Position numbers and translations under genes: made by a program
In this document: in pieces, positions 8,919 through 19,586 of the stretch
Position numbering within the stretch: position 1 is the stretch's first letter
Layout of the letters: every line of letters starts with the position of its first letter
Origin: Streptomyces violaceoruber
GTDB lineage: Bacteria > Actinomycetota > Actinomycetes > Streptomycetales > Streptomycetaceae
Assembly (NCBI GenBank): GCA_000720805.1
Contig: JODI01000031.1
Span: 1-64,000 of the forward strand
Direction: 5' to 3'
DNA length: 64,000 nt
Notes under the pieces: generated by a model
Seen by the model: the letters and a program-made list of their open reading frames with translations, nothing else
Databases searched by the model: none
Told to the model about the DNA's origin: nothing

Positions 8919-8922
8919 GACC
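8908..8922. terminator. Small hairpin at the flavoprotein stop codon
   Basis: GGTCTC-TCT-GAGACC is a perfect six-base-pair stem that includes the flavoprotein stop codon. The gene converges on recQ with 64 bases between stops, so the hairpin could help end transcription from either side. No U-tract follows, so the call is weak. Confidence 0.3.
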
Positions 8923-8982
8923 GCCGAAGCGGAAACCGGTGCCGATGCCGCACCCCACCCGTCTGTCCAGTCCTCCGAGCCC

Positions 8983-11052
8983 CTATATCCAGTCCTCCGG
9001 CTCGGGCTCCGTCTCCGGCCAGTCGTCGAACTGCGAGCCCGACCCCGCGCCCGAACCGGAGCCCGGCGCGGCACCACCGGCGGACTCCTCCGCCCCGGCG
9101 CCGGGGTCACCCGTCGCACCCGGAGTGGCTCCGGCTCCGGGAGGGCCGCCCAGCTCGGCCAACACCCCGATCACGCCCTCCCCGTAGGTCACCAGCTTCT
9201 TCTCGCCGACCCCGCTGATCCCGCCGAGCTGCTCCACGGAGGTGGGCCACACCGTCGCGATCTCCCGCAGGGTCGCGTCGTGGAAGATGACGTACGCCGG
9301 AACGCCCTGCTCCCGCGCCTGCTCGGCCCGCCACGCCCGCAGCGCCTCGAAAGCGGGCAGCAGTTCCTCGGGCAGCTCGGCCGCCGCCTTGGCCTTGCGT
9401 TCGCCCCGCCCGGAGCCCGAACCGGACGACCCGGACGCCGACCGCGAGGTCACCGCCTTCTTCGGCTCCTTGCGCAGCGGCACCTCCCGCTCCTGCCGGA
9501 GCACCGACCCGCTGCCCTCGGTCAGCACCAGCGTGCCGTAGTCCCCCTCGACCGCGAGCAGCCCCTGGGCCAGCAGCTGGCGTACGACGCTCCGCCACTC
9601 GCCCTCGGAGAGCTCGTCGCCGATGCCGAAGACGGACAGCTGGTCGTGGTCGAACTGGATGACCTTCGCGGTGCGCTTGCCCAGCAGGATGTCGACGATC
9701 TGCACCGCGCCGAACTTCTGCCCCCGCTCCCGCTGCAGCCGCACCACCGTCGACAGCACCTTCTGGGCCGCGACCGTGCCGTCCCAGGTCTCCGGCGGGA
9801 CGAGGCAGGTGTCGCAGTTGCCGCAGCCCGTCGGGTCCGGCTCCTGGCCGAAGTAGGCGAGGAGTTGGCCGCGCCGGCACTGGGCCGTCTCGCACAGCGC
9901 CAGCATCGAGTCGAGATGGGCGGCGGCGCGGCGCCGGAACGCCTCGTCGCCCTCGCTCGACTGGATCATCTTGCGTTGTTGTATGACGTCGTTGAGCCCG
10001 TAGGCCATCCAGGCCGTGGACGGCAGTCCGTCGCGGCCCGCGCGCCCTGTCTCCTGGTAGTAGCCCTCGACCGACTTGGGCAGGTCGAGGTGGGCGACGA
10101 AGCGGACGTCCGGCTTGTCGATACCCATGCCGAAGGCGATGGTCGCGACCACGACCAGGCCGTCCTCCCGCAGGAAGCGGGCCTGGTGGGCCGCGCGGGT
10201 GCCGGCGTCCAGGCCCGCGTGGTAGGGCACCGCCTCGATGCCGTTGCGGGACAGGAACTCCGCGGTCGCCTCGACCGACTTGCGTGAGAGGCAGTACACG
10301 ATGCCCGCGTCGCCGGGGTGCTCCTCGCGCAGGAAACCGAGCAGCTGCTTCTTGGGGTCGGCCTTCGGCACGATCCGGTACTGGATGTTGGGCCGGTCGA
10401 AGCTCGCCACGAAGTGGCGGGCCGTCGGCATGTCCAGCCGCTGGGTGATCTCCTGGTGCGTCGCGTGTGTGGCCGTCGCCGTCAGAGCGATCCGCGGCAC
10501 GTCGGGCCAGCGCTGCCCCAGCAGCGACAGGGAGAGGTAGTCGGGACGGAAGTCGTGGCCCCACTGGGACACGCAGTGTGCCTCGTCGATGGCGAAGACG
10601 GCGATCTTGCCACGGGAGAGCAGGTCCAGCGTGGACTCCAACCGCAGCCGCTCCGGCGCGAGGTAGAGCAGGTCCAGCTCGCCGGCCAGGTACTCCGCCT
10701 CCACCACCCGCCGCTCGTCGAAGTCCTGCGTGGAGTTCATGAACCCCGCACGCACCCCGAGCGCCCGCAGCGCGTCCACCTGGTCCTGCATCAGGGCGAT
10801 GAGCGGTGAGACCACAATGCCCGTACCGGGTCTGACCAGGGACGGAATCTGGTAGCACAGCGACTTGCCGCCACCGGTCGGCATAAGGACGACGGCGTCT
10901 CCGCCGGCCACCACATGCTCGATGACCTCGTGCTGCTCGCCACGGAAGGTCTCGTACCCGAAGACCCGGTGCAGCGTGGCCAGCGCCTCGCTGTCCGTCG
11001 CCGGCGTCTCGGTGATCCCTGGCATCTCGATGATCCCGCCCGTCCCGCCCAT
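8983..11052 (-). CDS. recQ: ATP-dependent DNA helicase RecQ
   Basis: This RecQ-family 3'-5' DNA helicase unwinds recombination and repair intermediates in the cytoplasm. Visible elements are Walker A PTGGGKS, the DEAH box in [17 protein letters not shown], helicase motif VI in [13 protein letters not shown], the RQC zinc cysteines ([19 protein letters not shown]) and a C-terminal HRDC domain ([15 protein letters not shown]). The last 60 residues are low-complexity Gly/Ser/Glu. I chose ATG 11052 because GGGGGA sits eight bases upstream. ATG 11094 is possible and would add 14 residues. Confidence 0.95.
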   Translation of the reverse strand: MGGTGGIIEMPGITETPATDSEALATLHRVFGYETFRGEQHEVIEHVVAGGDAVVLMPTGGGKSLCYQIPSLVRPGTGIVVSPLIALMQDQVDALRALGVRAGFMNSTQDFDERRVVEAEYLAGELDLLYLAPERLRLESTLDLLSRGKIAVFAIDEAHCVSQWGHDFRPDYLSLSLLGQRWPDVPRIALTATATHATHQEITQRLDMPTARHFVASFDRPNIQYRIVPKADPKKQLLGFLREEHPGDAGIVYCLSRKSVEATAEFLSRNGIEAVPYHAGLDAGTRAAHQARFLREDGLVVVATIAFGMGIDKPDVRFVAHLDLPKSVEGYYQETGRAGRDGLPSTAWMAYGLNDVIQQRKMIQSSEGDEAFRRRAAAHLDSMLALCETAQCRRGQLLAYFGQEPDPTGCGNCDTCLVPPETWDGTVAAQKVLSTVVRLQRERGQKFGAVQIVDILLGKRTAKVIQFDHDQLSVFGIGDELSEGEWRSVVRQLLAQGLLAVEGDYGTLVLTEGSGSVLRQEREVPLRKEPKKAVTSRSASGSSGSGSGRGERKAKAAAELPEELLPAFEALRAWRAEQAREQGVPAYVIFHDATLREIATVWPTSVEQLGGISGVGEKKLVTYGEGVIGVLAELGGPPGAGATPGATGDPGAGAEESAGGAAPGSGSGAGSGSQFDDWPETEPEPEDWI

Positions 11053-11123
11053 AGCCGTGTCCCCCGTACGTCGTCCCTCGACCACTGCCTCCACGATAGG
11101 GGCAGGAACTGACAGCGCCGGAG

Positions 11124-11132
11124 TTATCCACA
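11124..11132 (+). other. DnaA-box-like nonamer
   Basis: TTATCCACA matches the classical DnaA box exactly. It lies between the recQ start and the nuo terminator. The surrounding GTTATCCACAGGCTG differs by one base from a second copy at 12842-12856. A regulatory role is only inferred. Confidence 0.35.
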
Positions 11133-11172
11133 GGCTGATGGCATGCCGCCGCTCGCGCCTGCCCCCATGCGA

Positions 11173-11207
11173 AGGGCCCCGCCTCCCGCAACGGGAGCCG
11201 GGGCCCT
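11173..11207 (-). terminator. nuo operon terminator hairpin
   Basis: AGGGCCCCG-C-CTCCCG pairs across a CAA loop with CGGGAG-C-CGGGGCCCT. The stem is about 15 base pairs with one C/C mismatch. It lies 20 bases beyond the nuoN stop on the transcript side and just before the recQ promoter region, so it should end the long nuo transcript. Confidence 0.75.
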
Positions 11208-11226
11208 CCTCACCAGCACCGCAGGG

Positions 11227-12876
11227 TCAGCGAACGAACACCCCCGCCTGGTTCGCCAGGTCCAGGAAGTACTGCGGCGCCACGCCGAGCACCAGGGTCA
11301 TCGCGACACCCACCCCGATCACCGTGGTCGTCAGGGGCGACGCCACGGCCACCGTCGGGCCCTCGGGCCGCGGCTCGCTGAAGAACATCAGCACGATGAC
11401 GCGGATGTAGAAGAACGCCGCGATCGCGGACGAGATCACACCGACCACCACCAGCGGAGCCGCGCCGCCCTCCGCCGCCGCCTTGAACACGGCGAACTTC
11501 CCGGCGAACCCGGAGGTCAGCGGGATACCGGCGAAGGCGAGCAGGAACACCGCGAACACCGCCGCCACCAGCGGTGAACGCCGGCCCAGCCCGGCCCACT
11601 TGGACAGGTGGGTCGCCTCGCCGCCCGCGTCGCGGACCAGAGTGACCACCGCGAACGCGCCGATCGTCACGAACGAGTACGCGGCCAGGTAGAAGAGGAC
11701 CGACGACACCCCGTCGGGTGTGGTCGCGATGACACCCGCCAGGATGAAGCCCGCGTGCGCGATCGACGAGTAAGCCAGCAGCCGCTTGATATCGGTCTGG
11801 GTGATCGCGACGATCGCGCCGCCGAGCATGGTGACGATCGCGACGCCCCACATGACCGGCCGCCAGTCCCAGCGCAGGCCGGGAAGGACGACGTACAGGA
11901 TCCTCAGCAGCGCGCCGAAGGCCGCCACCTTGGTGGCCGCCGCCATGAAACCGGTCACCGGCGTCGGAGCACCCTGGTAGACGTCGGGCGTCCACATGTG
12001 GAACGGCACCGCACCGACCTTGAACAGCAGGCCCATCACCAGCATCGCGGCACCGATGAGCAGCAGGACGTCGTTGCCCATGGTGTCCGCGAGCGCCGGG
12101 TCGACGTTGGTGACCGTGCCGTCGACGACCTGCGCGATGGTGGCGTACGACATCGAGCCCGCGTAGCCGTACAGCAGAGCGATGCCGAACAGGGTGAACG
12201 CGGAGGCGAACGCTCCGAGCAGGAAGTACTTGACCGCGGCTTCCTGCGACATCAGCCGCTTGCGGCGGGCCAGCGCGCACAGCAGGTACAGCGGGAGCGA
12301 GAGGACTTCCAGCGCCACAAAGAGCGTCAGCAGGTCGTTGGCCGCCGGGAAGACCAGCATGCCGGCGACGGCGAACAGCAGCAGCGGGAACACCTCGGTG
12401 GTGGTGAACCCGGCCTTCACCGCGGCCTTCTCGCTGTCGCTGCCCGGCACGGACGCGGCCTGCGCGGCGAAGGAGTCGACACGGTTGCCGTGCGCCTCCG
12501 GATCGAGCCGGCGTTCGGCGAAGGTGAACAGGCCGAGCACGGCCGCCAGCAGAATCGTGCCCTGAAGGAAGAGGGCCGGTCCATCGACGGCGATCGCGCC
12601 CATGGCGGCGATGCCGGCCTTGGTCGTGGCGTATCCGTCCGCGGCGAGCGCGACGACCGCGACGACCGCGGCGGCCAGTGCGACCACCGACACGAACAGT
12701 TGAACGTAGTAACGGGACTTGCGCGGGACGAACGCCTCGACCAGCACCCCGACGATCGCCGCGCCGACGATGATCAGGATGGGGGACAGTTGTCCGTACT
12801 CGAACTTCGGCGCGTCGATCTTCGAGATCGGATCGGCCGCTGTTGTCCACAGGCTGTGGACGGCTGTTGCGCTCAC
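11227..12876 (-). CDS. nuoN: NADH-quinone oxidoreductase subunit N
   Basis: The 549-residue antiporter-like membrane subunit of complex I is the last gene of the nuo operon. It has about 14 transmembrane helices and the conserved antiporter-core phrases KVGAVPFHMWTPDVYQGAP and KRLLAYSSIAHAGF, which contain the Lys and His residues used for proton translocation. Start GTG 12876 overlaps the nuoM stop (GTGA). Its first codons contain a DnaA-box-like sequence. The N-terminal extension of about 40 residues before the first helix is polar. Confidence 0.96.
   Translation of the reverse strand: MSATAVHSLWTTAADPISKIDAPKFEYGQLSPILIIVGAAIVGVLVEAFVPRKSRYYVQLFVSVVALAAAVVAVVALAADGYATTKAGIAAMGAIAVDGPALFLQGTILLAAVLGLFTFAERRLDPEAHGNRVDSFAAQAASVPGSDSEKAAVKAGFTTTEVFPLLLFAVAGMLVFPAANDLLTLFVALEVLSLPLYLLCALARRKRLMSQEAAVKYFLLGAFASAFTLFGIALLYGYAGSMSYATIAQVVDGTVTNVDPALADTMGNDVLLLIGAAMLVMGLLFKVGAVPFHMWTPDVYQGAPTPVTGFMAAATKVAAFGALLRILYVVLPGLRWDWRPVMWGVAIVTMLGGAIVAITQTDIKRLLAYSSIAHAGFILAGVIATTPDGVSSVLFYLAAYSFVTIGAFAVVTLVRDAGGEATHLSKWAGLGRRSPLVAAVFAVFLLAFAGIPLTSGFAGKFAVFKAAAEGGAAPLVVVGVISSAIAAFFYIRVIVLMFFSEPRPEGPTVAVASPLTTTVIGVGVAMTLVLGVAPQYFLDLANQAGVFVR
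12843..12851 (+). other. DnaA-box-like nonamer inside nuoN
   Basis: TTGTCCACA is the preferred Streptomyces DnaA box as I recall it. It is followed by an imperfect inverted copy, TGTGGACGG, at 12855-12863. It lies within the first codons of nuoN, so coding constraint could also explain it. Confidence 0.3.
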
Positions 12877-14444
12877 TTGGCCGCCTCCACCTCGGGCTGG
12901 GGGTCCTTCTTCTGTACGTCGGACATGGTCTGTTTGACCGCCGGGTTCACGATGTCCGTGACGGGCTTCGGGTAGACACCCAGGAAGATCAACAGCACGA
13001 TCAGCGGAGCCACGACCACCAGCTCGCGCGCCCGCAGGTCCGGCATCGCCGAGACCTCCGGTTTCACCGGGCCGGTCATGGTCCTCTGGTAGAGGACCAG
13101 GGTGTAGAGCGCCGCGAGCACGATGCCGAAGGTGGCGATGATCCCGACCACCGGGTAGCGCGCGAACGTGCCGACCAGCACGAGGAACTCACTCACGAAG
13201 GGCGCGAGCCCGGGGAGCGAGAGGGTCGCCAGGCCGCCGATGAGGAAGGTGCCGGCGAGCACCGGGGCGACCTTCTGCACTCCGCCGTAGTCGGCGATGA
13301 GCCGCGAGCCGCGCCGCGAGATCAGGAAGCCGGCCACCAGCATCAGGGCCGCCGTCGAGATCCCGTGGTTGACCATGTAGAGCGTCGCCCCGGACTGGCC
13401 CTGGCTGGTCATCGCGAAGATGCCCAGGATGATGAACCCGAAGTGCGAGATCGACGCGTAGGCGACCAGCCGCTTGATGTCCCGCTGGCCGACGGCGAGC
13501 AGCGCCCCGTAGATGATGCTGATCAGCGCCAGGACGAGGATGACGGGCGTCGCCCACTTGCTCGCCTCCGGGAACAGCTGGAGGCAGAAGCGGAGCATCG
13601 CGAAGGTGCCCACCTTGTCGACGACCGCCGTGATGAGCACGGCGACCGGGGCGGTGGCCTCCTGCATGGCGTTGGGCAGCCAGGTGTGCAGCGGCCACAG
13701 CGGCGCCTTCACCGCGAAGGCGAAGAAGAAGCCGAGGAACAGCCAGCGTTCGGTGTTGGTGGCCATGTCGAGCGAGCCGTTGGCCCGGGCCTCGGCGATC
13801 TCCTGGAGGCTGAAGTTCCCGGCGACCACGTAGAGGCCGATCACCGCGGCCAGCATGATCAGACCGCCGACCAGGTTGTAGAGGAGGAACTTCACCGCCG
13901 CGTACGACCGTTGCGTGGACGCCGTCTCCTCGCCGTGCGCGTGGGCCCGGTCCCCGAAGCCGCCGATGAGGAAGTACATCGGGATCAGCATGGCTTCGAA
14001 GAAGATGTAGAAGACGAAGACGTCGGTGGCCTCGAAGGAGATGATCACCATCGCCTCGACGGCCAGGATCAGGGCGAAGAAGCCCTGCGTCGGCCGCCAG
14101 CGCTTGTTCCCGGTCTCCAGTGGGTCGGCGTCGTGCCAGCCCGCGAGGATGATGAACGGGATCAGCAGCGCCGTCAGCGCGAGAAGCGCGACCGCGATGC
14201 CGTCCACGCCCAGCTCGTAGCGGACCCCGAAGTCCTTGATCCAGGCATGGGATTCGGTGAGCTGGTAGCGGTCGCCGTCCGGGTCGAAGCGCACCACGAC
14301 GATGGCGGCGAGCACCAGGGTGGCGAGCGACACGAGCAGTGCCAGCCACTTGGCGGCGGTGCGCCGGGCGGCCGGTACGGATGCCGTGGCGACCGCCCCG
14401 AGGGCCGGGAGCGCCGCCGTCGCTGTCAGCAGGGGAAAGGACAT
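12873..14444 (-). CDS. nuoM: NADH-quinone oxidoreductase subunit M
   Basis: The 523-residue antiporter-like proton-pumping subunit of complex I has about 14 membrane helices. KAPLWPLHTWLPNAMQEA and KRLVAYASISHFGF carry the conserved Lys/His/Glu residues of the family. The loop DRAHAHGEET in the middle is hydrophilic. The gene lies five bases downstream of nuoL and overlaps nuoN by four bases. The product sits between NuoL and NuoN in the membrane arm. Confidence 0.97.
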   Translation of the reverse strand: MSFPLLTATAALPALGAVATASVPAARRTAAKWLALLVSLATLVLAAIVVVRFDPDGDRYQLTESHAWIKDFGVRYELGVDGIAVALLALTALLIPFIILAGWHDADPLETGNKRWRPTQGFFALILAVEAMVIISFEATDVFVFYIFFEAMLIPMYFLIGGFGDRAHAHGEETASTQRSYAAVKFLLYNLVGGLIMLAAVIGLYVVAGNFSLQEIAEARANGSLDMATNTERWLFLGFFFAFAVKAPLWPLHTWLPNAMQEATAPVAVLITAVVDKVGTFAMLRFCLQLFPEASKWATPVILVLALISIIYGALLAVGQRDIKRLVAYASISHFGFIILGIFAMTSQGQSGATLYMVNHGISTAALMLVAGFLISRRGSRLIADYGGVQKVAPVLAGTFLIGGLATLSLPGLAPFVSEFLVLVGTFARYPVVGIIATFGIVLAALYTLVLYQRTMTGPVKPEVSAMPDLRARELVVVAPLIVLLIFLGVYPKPVTDIVNPAVKQTMSDVQKKDPQPEVEAAK

Positions 14445-14449
14445 CGGTA

Positions 14450-16414
14450 TCAGACCGCCCTCATCAGCAGGGTCGCGGCGACGAGGACCGCCGCACCGCC
14501 GAACATCGAGACCGCGTACGACCGCGCGAAGCCGTTCTGCAGCTTGCGCATCCGCCCGGAGAGGCCGCCCATCGAGGCCGCCGTGCCGTTGACGACACCG
14601 TCGACCAGGGTGTGGTCGACGTACACGAGGGAGCGGGTGAGGTGCTCTCCGCCGCGGACCAGGACGACGTGGTTGAAGTCGTCCTGGAGCAGGTCGCGCC
14701 GGGCGGCCCGGGTGAGCAGCGACCCGCGCGGGGCGACGACCGGGACCGGACGGCGGCCGTACTGGGCCCAGGCGACGGCGACGCCGACGACCAGGACGAC
14801 CATGGTGGCCAGGGTGACCGTGAGGGCACTGACCGGCGGGTTGCCCTCCGCGTGCCCGGTGACGGGTTCCAGCCAGTGCAGGAAGCGGTCGCCGATGCTG
14901 AAGAACCCGCCCGCGAACACCGACCCGAAGGCCAGCACGATCATCGGGACCGTCATGGACCTGGGCGACTCGTGCGGGTGCGGTTCAGCGTGCTCGCCCT
15001 GGTGCTCGGCGGCGGGCTCCGCGCTCGGCGCCTCAGGCGAGCGGGTCGGCTGGTTGCGCCAGCGTTCCTCTCCGAAGAAGGTCATCAGCATCACGCGCGT
15101 CATGTAGTACGCCGTGATGGCCGCGCCCAGCAGGGCCGCGCCGCCGAGGATCCAGCCTTCGGTGCCGCCCTTGGCGAAGGCCGCTTCGATGATCTTGTCC
15201 TTGGAGAAGAAGCCGGACAGCCCTGGGAAGCCGATGATGGCCAGGTAGCCGAGGCCGAACGTGATGAAGGTGATCGGCATGTACTTCCTGAGGCCGCCGT
15301 ACTTGCGCATGTCGACCTCGTCGTTCATGCCGTGCATGACCGACCCTGCGCCGAGGAAGAGCCCGGCCTTGAAGAAGCCGTGCGTCACCAGGTGCATGAT
15401 CGCGAAGACGTAGCCGATGGGACCGAGGCCCGCGGCGAGGACCATGTAGCCGATCTGCGACATGGTGGAGCCGGCCAGCGCCTTCTTGATGTCGTCCTTC
15501 GCGCAACCGACGATCGCACCGAACAGGAGCGTGACGGCACCGACGATCGTGACCACGAGTTGCGCGTCGGGCGCCGCGTTGAAGATGGCGCCGGAGCGGA
15601 CGATCAGGTAGACGCCCGCGGTCACCATCGTGGCGGCGTGGATGAGGGCCGAGACCGGGGTCGGGCCTTCCATCGCGTCGCCGAGCCAGGACTGCAGCGG
15701 CACCTGGGCGGACTTGCCGCAGGCGGCGAGCAGCAGCATCAGGGCGATGCCGGTGAGTGTGGCTCCGGAGGCGCCGCCGACGAGACCGGGCTCCTCATGG
15801 GTGCCGAGCACCGGACCGAAGGCGAAGGTGCCGAACGTCGTGAACATCAGCATGATCGCGATCGACAGGCCCATGTCGCCGACGCGGTTGACCAGGAAGG
15901 CCTTCTTCGCCGCCGTGGCCGCGCTGGGCTTGTGCTGCCAGAACCCGATCAGCAGGTAGGAGGCGAGACCGACGCCCTCCCAGCCGACGTAGAGCAGCAG
16001 GTAGTTGTCGGCGAGGACGAGCAGCAGCATCGCCGCGAGGAACAGGTTGAGGTAGCCGAAGAAGCGGCGGCGTCGCTCGTCGTGCTCCATGTACCCGACC
16101 GAGTACAGGTGGATCAGCGAGCCGACACCGGTGATCAGCAGCACGAACGTCATCGACAGCTGGTCCAGGCGGAAGGCGACGTCCGCCTGGAAGCCCTCGA
16201 CCGGCACCCAGCTGAACAGGTGCTGGGTGAGCGTGCGGTGTTCGGCGTTCTTGCCGAGCAGGTCGGCGAAGAGGATCACGCCGAACACGAAGGACGCGGC
16301 GGCAAGGGCGGTACCGATCCAGTGGCCGACGGCGTCCAGCCTCCGGCCGCCGACGAGCAGGACCGCCGCTCCGAGCAGAGGCGCCGCGATAAGCAGCGCA
16401 ATCAGGTTCTCCAC
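14450..16414 (-). CDS. nuoL: NADH-quinone oxidoreductase subunit L
   Basis: This 654-residue subunit is the distal antiporter-like protein of the complex I membrane arm. It shows the family landmarks [37 protein letters not shown] and [15 protein letters not shown]. The C-terminal region should hold the long lateral helix and its anchor. A His-rich loop at about residues 465-485 ([13 protein letters not shown]) is a local peculiarity. It starts 14 bases after the nuoK stop, the largest gap in the operon's membrane-arm half. Confidence 0.97.
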   Translation of the reverse strand: MENLIALLIAAPLLGAAVLLVGGRRLDAVGHWIGTALAAASFVFGVILFADLLGKNAEHRTLTQHLFSWVPVEGFQADVAFRLDQLSMTFVLLITGVGSLIHLYSVGYMEHDERRRRFFGYLNLFLAAMLLLVLADNYLLLYVGWEGVGLASYLLIGFWQHKPSAATAAKKAFLVNRVGDMGLSIAIMLMFTTFGTFAFGPVLGTHEEPGLVGGASGATLTGIALMLLLAACGKSAQVPLQSWLGDAMEGPTPVSALIHAATMVTAGVYLIVRSGAIFNAAPDAQLVVTIVGAVTLLFGAIVGCAKDDIKKALAGSTMSQIGYMVLAAGLGPIGYVFAIMHLVTHGFFKAGLFLGAGSVMHGMNDEVDMRKYGGLRKYMPITFITFGLGYLAIIGFPGLSGFFSKDKIIEAAFAKGGTEGWILGGAALLGAAITAYYMTRVMLMTFFGEERWRNQPTRSPEAPSAEPAAEHQGEHAEPHPHESPRSMTVPMIVLAFGSVFAGGFFSIGDRFLHWLEPVTGHAEGNPPVSALTVTLATMVVLVVGVAVAWAQYGRRPVPVVAPRGSLLTRAARRDLLQDDFNHVVLVRGGEHLTRSLVYVDHTLVDGVVNGTAASMGGLSGRMRKLQNGFARSYAVSMFGGAAVLVAATLLMRAV

Positions 16415-16428
16415 GATTCAGCGACCCC

Positions 16429-16728
16429 TCAGAGCTTCATCAGGCTGGCGTCGTCGACCGAGGCCGAGTGGCGGGAACGGAACAGCGACACGATGATCGC
16501 GAGCCCGACCACGACCTCCGCGGCGGCGACGACCATCGTGAAGAAGGCGATGATCTGGCCGTCGAGGTTGCCGTGCATCCGGGAGAAGGCGACGAACGCG
16601 AGGTTGCAGGCGTTGAGCATGAGCTCGACGCACATGAACACGACGATCGCGTTGCGCCTGATCAGTACACCCGTGGCGCCGATGGTGAACAACAGGGCGG
16701 CGAGGTAGAGGTAGTTGACGGGGTTCAC
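16429..16728 (-). CDS. nuoK: NADH-quinone oxidoreductase subunit K
   Basis: The 99-residue, three-helix subunit of the complex I membrane arm is normal in length for the family. [15 protein letters not shown] contains the conserved Glu in the second helix that is important for proton transfer. The GTG start at 16728 overlaps the nuoJ stop by four bases. Confidence 0.97.
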   Translation of the reverse strand: MNPVNYLYLAALLFTIGATGVLIRRNAIVVFMCVELMLNACNLAFVAFSRMHGNLDGQIIAFFTMVVAAAEVVVGLAIIVSLFRSRHSASVDDASLMKL

Positions 16729-17582
16729 TTCGACGCCTCCTCGGCCCGCTTGAAGGTCGACGGTTCGATCGCGGCCCGCTCCAGGCGTTCCTCGGCACGC
16801 TGTTCCAGCGCCCGCAGGTCGTTGATCGCCTCCTGCGACACGTCACGGATCTGGCCGCGCTCCCGCAGCGTCTTGCTGACGGTGAGGTCGGACGGCGTGC
16901 CGTCGGGCAGCAGACCCGCGATGTCCACGGCGTTGTGCCGGGCGTACACGCCGGGTGCCGGCAGCGGCGGTACGTGCTTGCCCGAGCGCACCCGCTCCTC
17001 GGCCATCTCGCGCTGCGTCTTGGGACGCTCGGTGCGCTCGCGGTGGGTGAGCACCATGGCGCCGACCGCGGCCGTGATCAGCAGGGCGCCGGTGATTTCG
17101 AAGGCGAAGACGTACTTGGTGAACAGGAGGGCGGCGATGCCCTCCACATTGCCGTTCGCGTTCGCCTGGGTGAGTCCGTTGAACTCCTTGAGCGAGGCGT
17201 TGCCGATGCCCGCGAACAGCAGGACACCGAAGCCGAGCCCGCACACCAGGGCCAGCCAGCGCTGGCCCTTGATGGTCTCCTTCAGGGAGTCCGCCGCGGT
17301 GACGCCGACGAGCATCACCACGAACAGGAACAGCATCATGATCGCGCCGGTGTAGACGACGATCTGGACGACGCCCAGGAAGTAGGCGCCGTTGGCGAGG
17401 TAGAAGACCGCCAGGATGATCATGGTGCCGGCGAGACAGAGCGCGCTGTGCACGGCCCTCTTCATGAAGACGGTGCACAGGGCGCCGAGCACGGCGACGG
17501 TGCCGAGGATCCAGAACTGGAAGGCCTCACCCGTGGAGGTCGAGTAGGCCGCCAGGGAGGTGGCGGCGAGGTGCGGGGTCAT
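16725..17582 (-). CDS. nuoJ: NADH-quinone oxidoreductase subunit J
   Basis: The 285-residue membrane subunit has five helices in its first 180 residues. They include [21 protein letters not shown], the conserved third-helix region next to the quinone channel. A polar C-terminal tail of about 100 residues ([17 protein letters not shown] onward, then a charged coiled segment) is longer than in E. coli NuoJ, as in other actinobacteria. Start ATG 17582 overlaps the nuoI stop. Confidence 0.96.
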   Translation of the reverse strand: MTPHLAATSLAAYSTSTGEAFQFWILGTVAVLGALCTVFMKRAVHSALCLAGTMIILAVFYLANGAYFLGVVQIVVYTGAIMMLFLFVVMLVGVTAADSLKETIKGQRWLALVCGLGFGVLLFAGIGNASLKEFNGLTQANANGNVEGIAALLFTKYVFAFEITGALLITAAVGAMVLTHRERTERPKTQREMAEERVRSGKHVPPLPAPGVYARHNAVDIAGLLPDGTPSDLTVSKTLRERGQIRDVSQEAINDLRALEQRAEERLERAAIEPSTFKRAEEASK

Positions 17583-18229
17583 CGGCCGATCACCTTCTCC
17601 GACGCCGGTTCGTCCTCGCCGAAGGTGGAGGCGGCCTCCTGGACCACTTCGCCCCTGGAGTGGGCCACTTGGCGCTCGGTGCCGGGCGCGGCCTCCGTCA
17701 CCAGGCCCCGGTAGTAGTCCTGCTCGTCCATCCCGGGGTAGATCACGTGGGGCGAGTCCACCATGCCCTCTTCGAGGCCGGCGAGCAGCTGCTCCTTGGT
17801 GTAGATGAGGTTGGCGCGGCTGCTGTCGGCGAGCTCGAACTCGTTGGTCATCGTGAGCGCGCGCGTGGGGCACGCCTCGATGCACAGGCCGCACAGGATG
17901 CAGCGGGCGTAGTTGATCTGGTAGACGCGGCCGTACCGCTCGCCCGGCGAGTAGCGCTCCTCGTCGGTGTTGTCGGCGCCCTCCACATAGATGGCGTCGG
18001 CGGGGCAGGCCCAGGCGCACAGTTCGCAGCCGACGCACTTCTCCAGGCCGTCCGGATGGCGGTTGAGCTGGTGCCGTCCGTGGAAGCGGGGAGCGGTGGT
18101 CTTCTGTTGCTCCGGGTACTGCTCGGTCAGCCGCTTCTTGAACATGGCCTTGAAGGTCACGCCGAAGCCGGCTACCGGGTTCTGGAAGCCGGGCTTCGTC
18201 TGCCCGGCCTCCTTGGGCTCCTCAGCCAT
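17579..18229 (-). CDS. nuoI: NADH-quinone oxidoreductase subunit I
   Basis: This 216-residue ferredoxin-like subunit carries the last two [4Fe-4S] clusters on the way to menaquinone. The motifs are [12 protein letters not shown] and [14 protein letters not shown]-terminal acidic tail of about 40 residues is extra relative to enteric NuoI. I chose ATG 18229, which overlaps the nuoH stop by eight bases and has GGAGGCG upstream. An in-frame start at 18289 would lie deep inside nuoH. Confidence 0.96.
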   Translation of the reverse strand: MAEEPKEAGQTKPGFQNPVAGFGVTFKAMFKKRLTEQYPEQQKTTAPRFHGRHQLNRHPDGLEKCVGCELCAWACPADAIYVEGADNTDEERYSPGERYGRVYQINYARCILCGLCIEACPTRALTMTNEFELADSSRANLIYTKEQLLAGLEEGMVDSPHVIYPGMDEQDYYRGLVTEAAPGTERQVAHSRGEVVQEAASTFGEDEPASEKVIGR

Positions 18230-19586
18230 CGGACGCCTCCTTTCCATCCAGAGATCCGTCACTGTGAGTATCGGGCCCACCACTGACAATCAGCTCCCGC
18301 TCGCGGCGCGAGCGGCGCCGGGGCACCGGTGGAAGCTCCTGTCCGGGCAGCGGCGGTACGGGGAATCCGCCCGCCATCGGGTCGAACCCGGCCGGTTCCT
18401 CGGCGGGCTGTTCCGCCGCTTTCGCCTTGTCACGGAACACGTCGGCGACGAAGGAGAGCAGCAGCAGGACGAGGACGCCGCCGGCGATGTAGAGGGCGAT
18501 GTCGGCGAAGTCGTAGTTCTCGTTCTTGAGCGTCCGCACGGTGGCCACGAGCATCAGCCAGACCAGGGAGACCGGGATGAGGACCTTCCAGCCGAGCTTC
18601 ATCAGCTGGTCGTAGCGGACGCGCGGGAGCGTGCCGCGCAGCCAGATGAAGAAGAACAGCAGCAGCTGCACCTTGATCACGAACCAGAGCATCGGCCACC
18701 AGCCGTGGTTCGCGCCCTCCCAGAAGGTGCTGACCGGCCAGGGGGCCCGCCAGCCGCCCAGGAAGAGCGTCGTCGACACGGCCGAGACCGTCACCATGTT
18801 CACGTACTCGGCGAGCATGAACATCGCGAACTTGATCGACGAGTACTCGGTGTTGAAGCCGCCGACGAGGTCACCCTCGGACTCCGGCATGTCGAAGGGT
18901 GCGCGGTTGGTCTCTCCGACCATGGTCACGATGTAGATGAGGAAGGAGACCGGCAGCAGGACGATGTACCAGCGGTCGTGCTGCTGTTCGACGATCGTCG
19001 AGGTCGACATGGACCCCGAGTAGAGGAACACCGAGGCGAACGCGGCGCCCATGGCGATCTCGTACGAGATCATCTGCGCGCAGGAGCGCAGACCGCCGAG
19101 CAGCGGGTAGGTGGATCCGGAACTCCAGCCCGCCAGTACGATGCCGTAGATGCCGACCGAGGCGACCGCGAGGATGTACAGCATCGCGATCGGCAGGTCG
19201 GTGAGCTGCATCGTGGTGCGGTGGCCGAAGATCGAGATCTCGTTGCCGGCCGGGCCGAAGGGGATCACCGCGATCGCCATGAAGGCCGGGATGGCCGCGA
19301 CGATCGGCGCGAGGACGTAGACCACCTTGTCCGCGCGTTTGACGATGACGTCTTCCTTCAGCATCAGCTTCATGCCGTCGGCGAGCGACTGGAGCATGCC
19401 CCAGGGTCCGTGCCGGTTGGGGCCGATGCGCAGCTGCATCCAGGCGACGACCTTGCGCTCCCACACGATGGAGAACAGCACGGTCAGCATCAGGAAGGCG
19501 AAGCAGAAAACGGCCTTGATGACGACCAGCCACCACGGGTCACGGCCGAACATCGAGAGGTCTTCCGCGGCGAGGTACGGGCTCAT
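18222..19586 (-). CDS. nuoH: NADH-quinone oxidoreductase subunit H
   Basis: The 454-residue membrane subunit forms much of the quinone-binding cavity. It has eight or more helices and the conserved phrases [47 protein letters not shown] (with its Glu-rich loop) and [14 protein letters not shown] proline- and arginine-rich C-terminal tail of about 60 residues ([20 protein letters not shown]) is typical of Streptomyces. ATG 19586 overlaps the nuoG stop. Confidence 0.97.
   Translation of the reverse strand: MSPYLAAEDLSMFGRDPWWLVVIKAVFCFAFLMLTVLFSIVWERKVVAWMQLRIGPNRHGPWGMLQSLADGMKLMLKEDVIVKRADKVVYVLAPIVAAIPAFMAIAVIPFGPAGNEISIFGHRTTMQLTDLPIAMLYILAVASVGIYGIVLAGWSSGSTYPLLGGLRSCAQMISYEIAMGAAFASVFLYSGSMSTSTIVEQQHDRWYIVLLPVSFLIYIVTMVGETNRAPFDMPESEGDLVGGFNTEYSSIKFAMFMLAEYVNMVTVSAVSTTLFLGGWRAPWPVSTFWEGANHGWWPMLWFVIKVQLLLFFFIWLRGTLPRVRYDQLMKLGWKVLIPVSLVWLMLVATVRTLKNENYDFADIALYIAGGVLVLLLLSFVADVFRDKAKAAEQPAEEPAGFDPMAGGFPVPPLPGQELPPVPRRRSRRERELIVSGGPDTHSDGSLDGKEASDG

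Noticed and set aside
12843..15107. Long plus-strand frame opposite nuoM and nuoL
   Set aside because: It is an Arg/Asp/His/Glu-rich shadow of conserved nuo genes with no recognisable domain.
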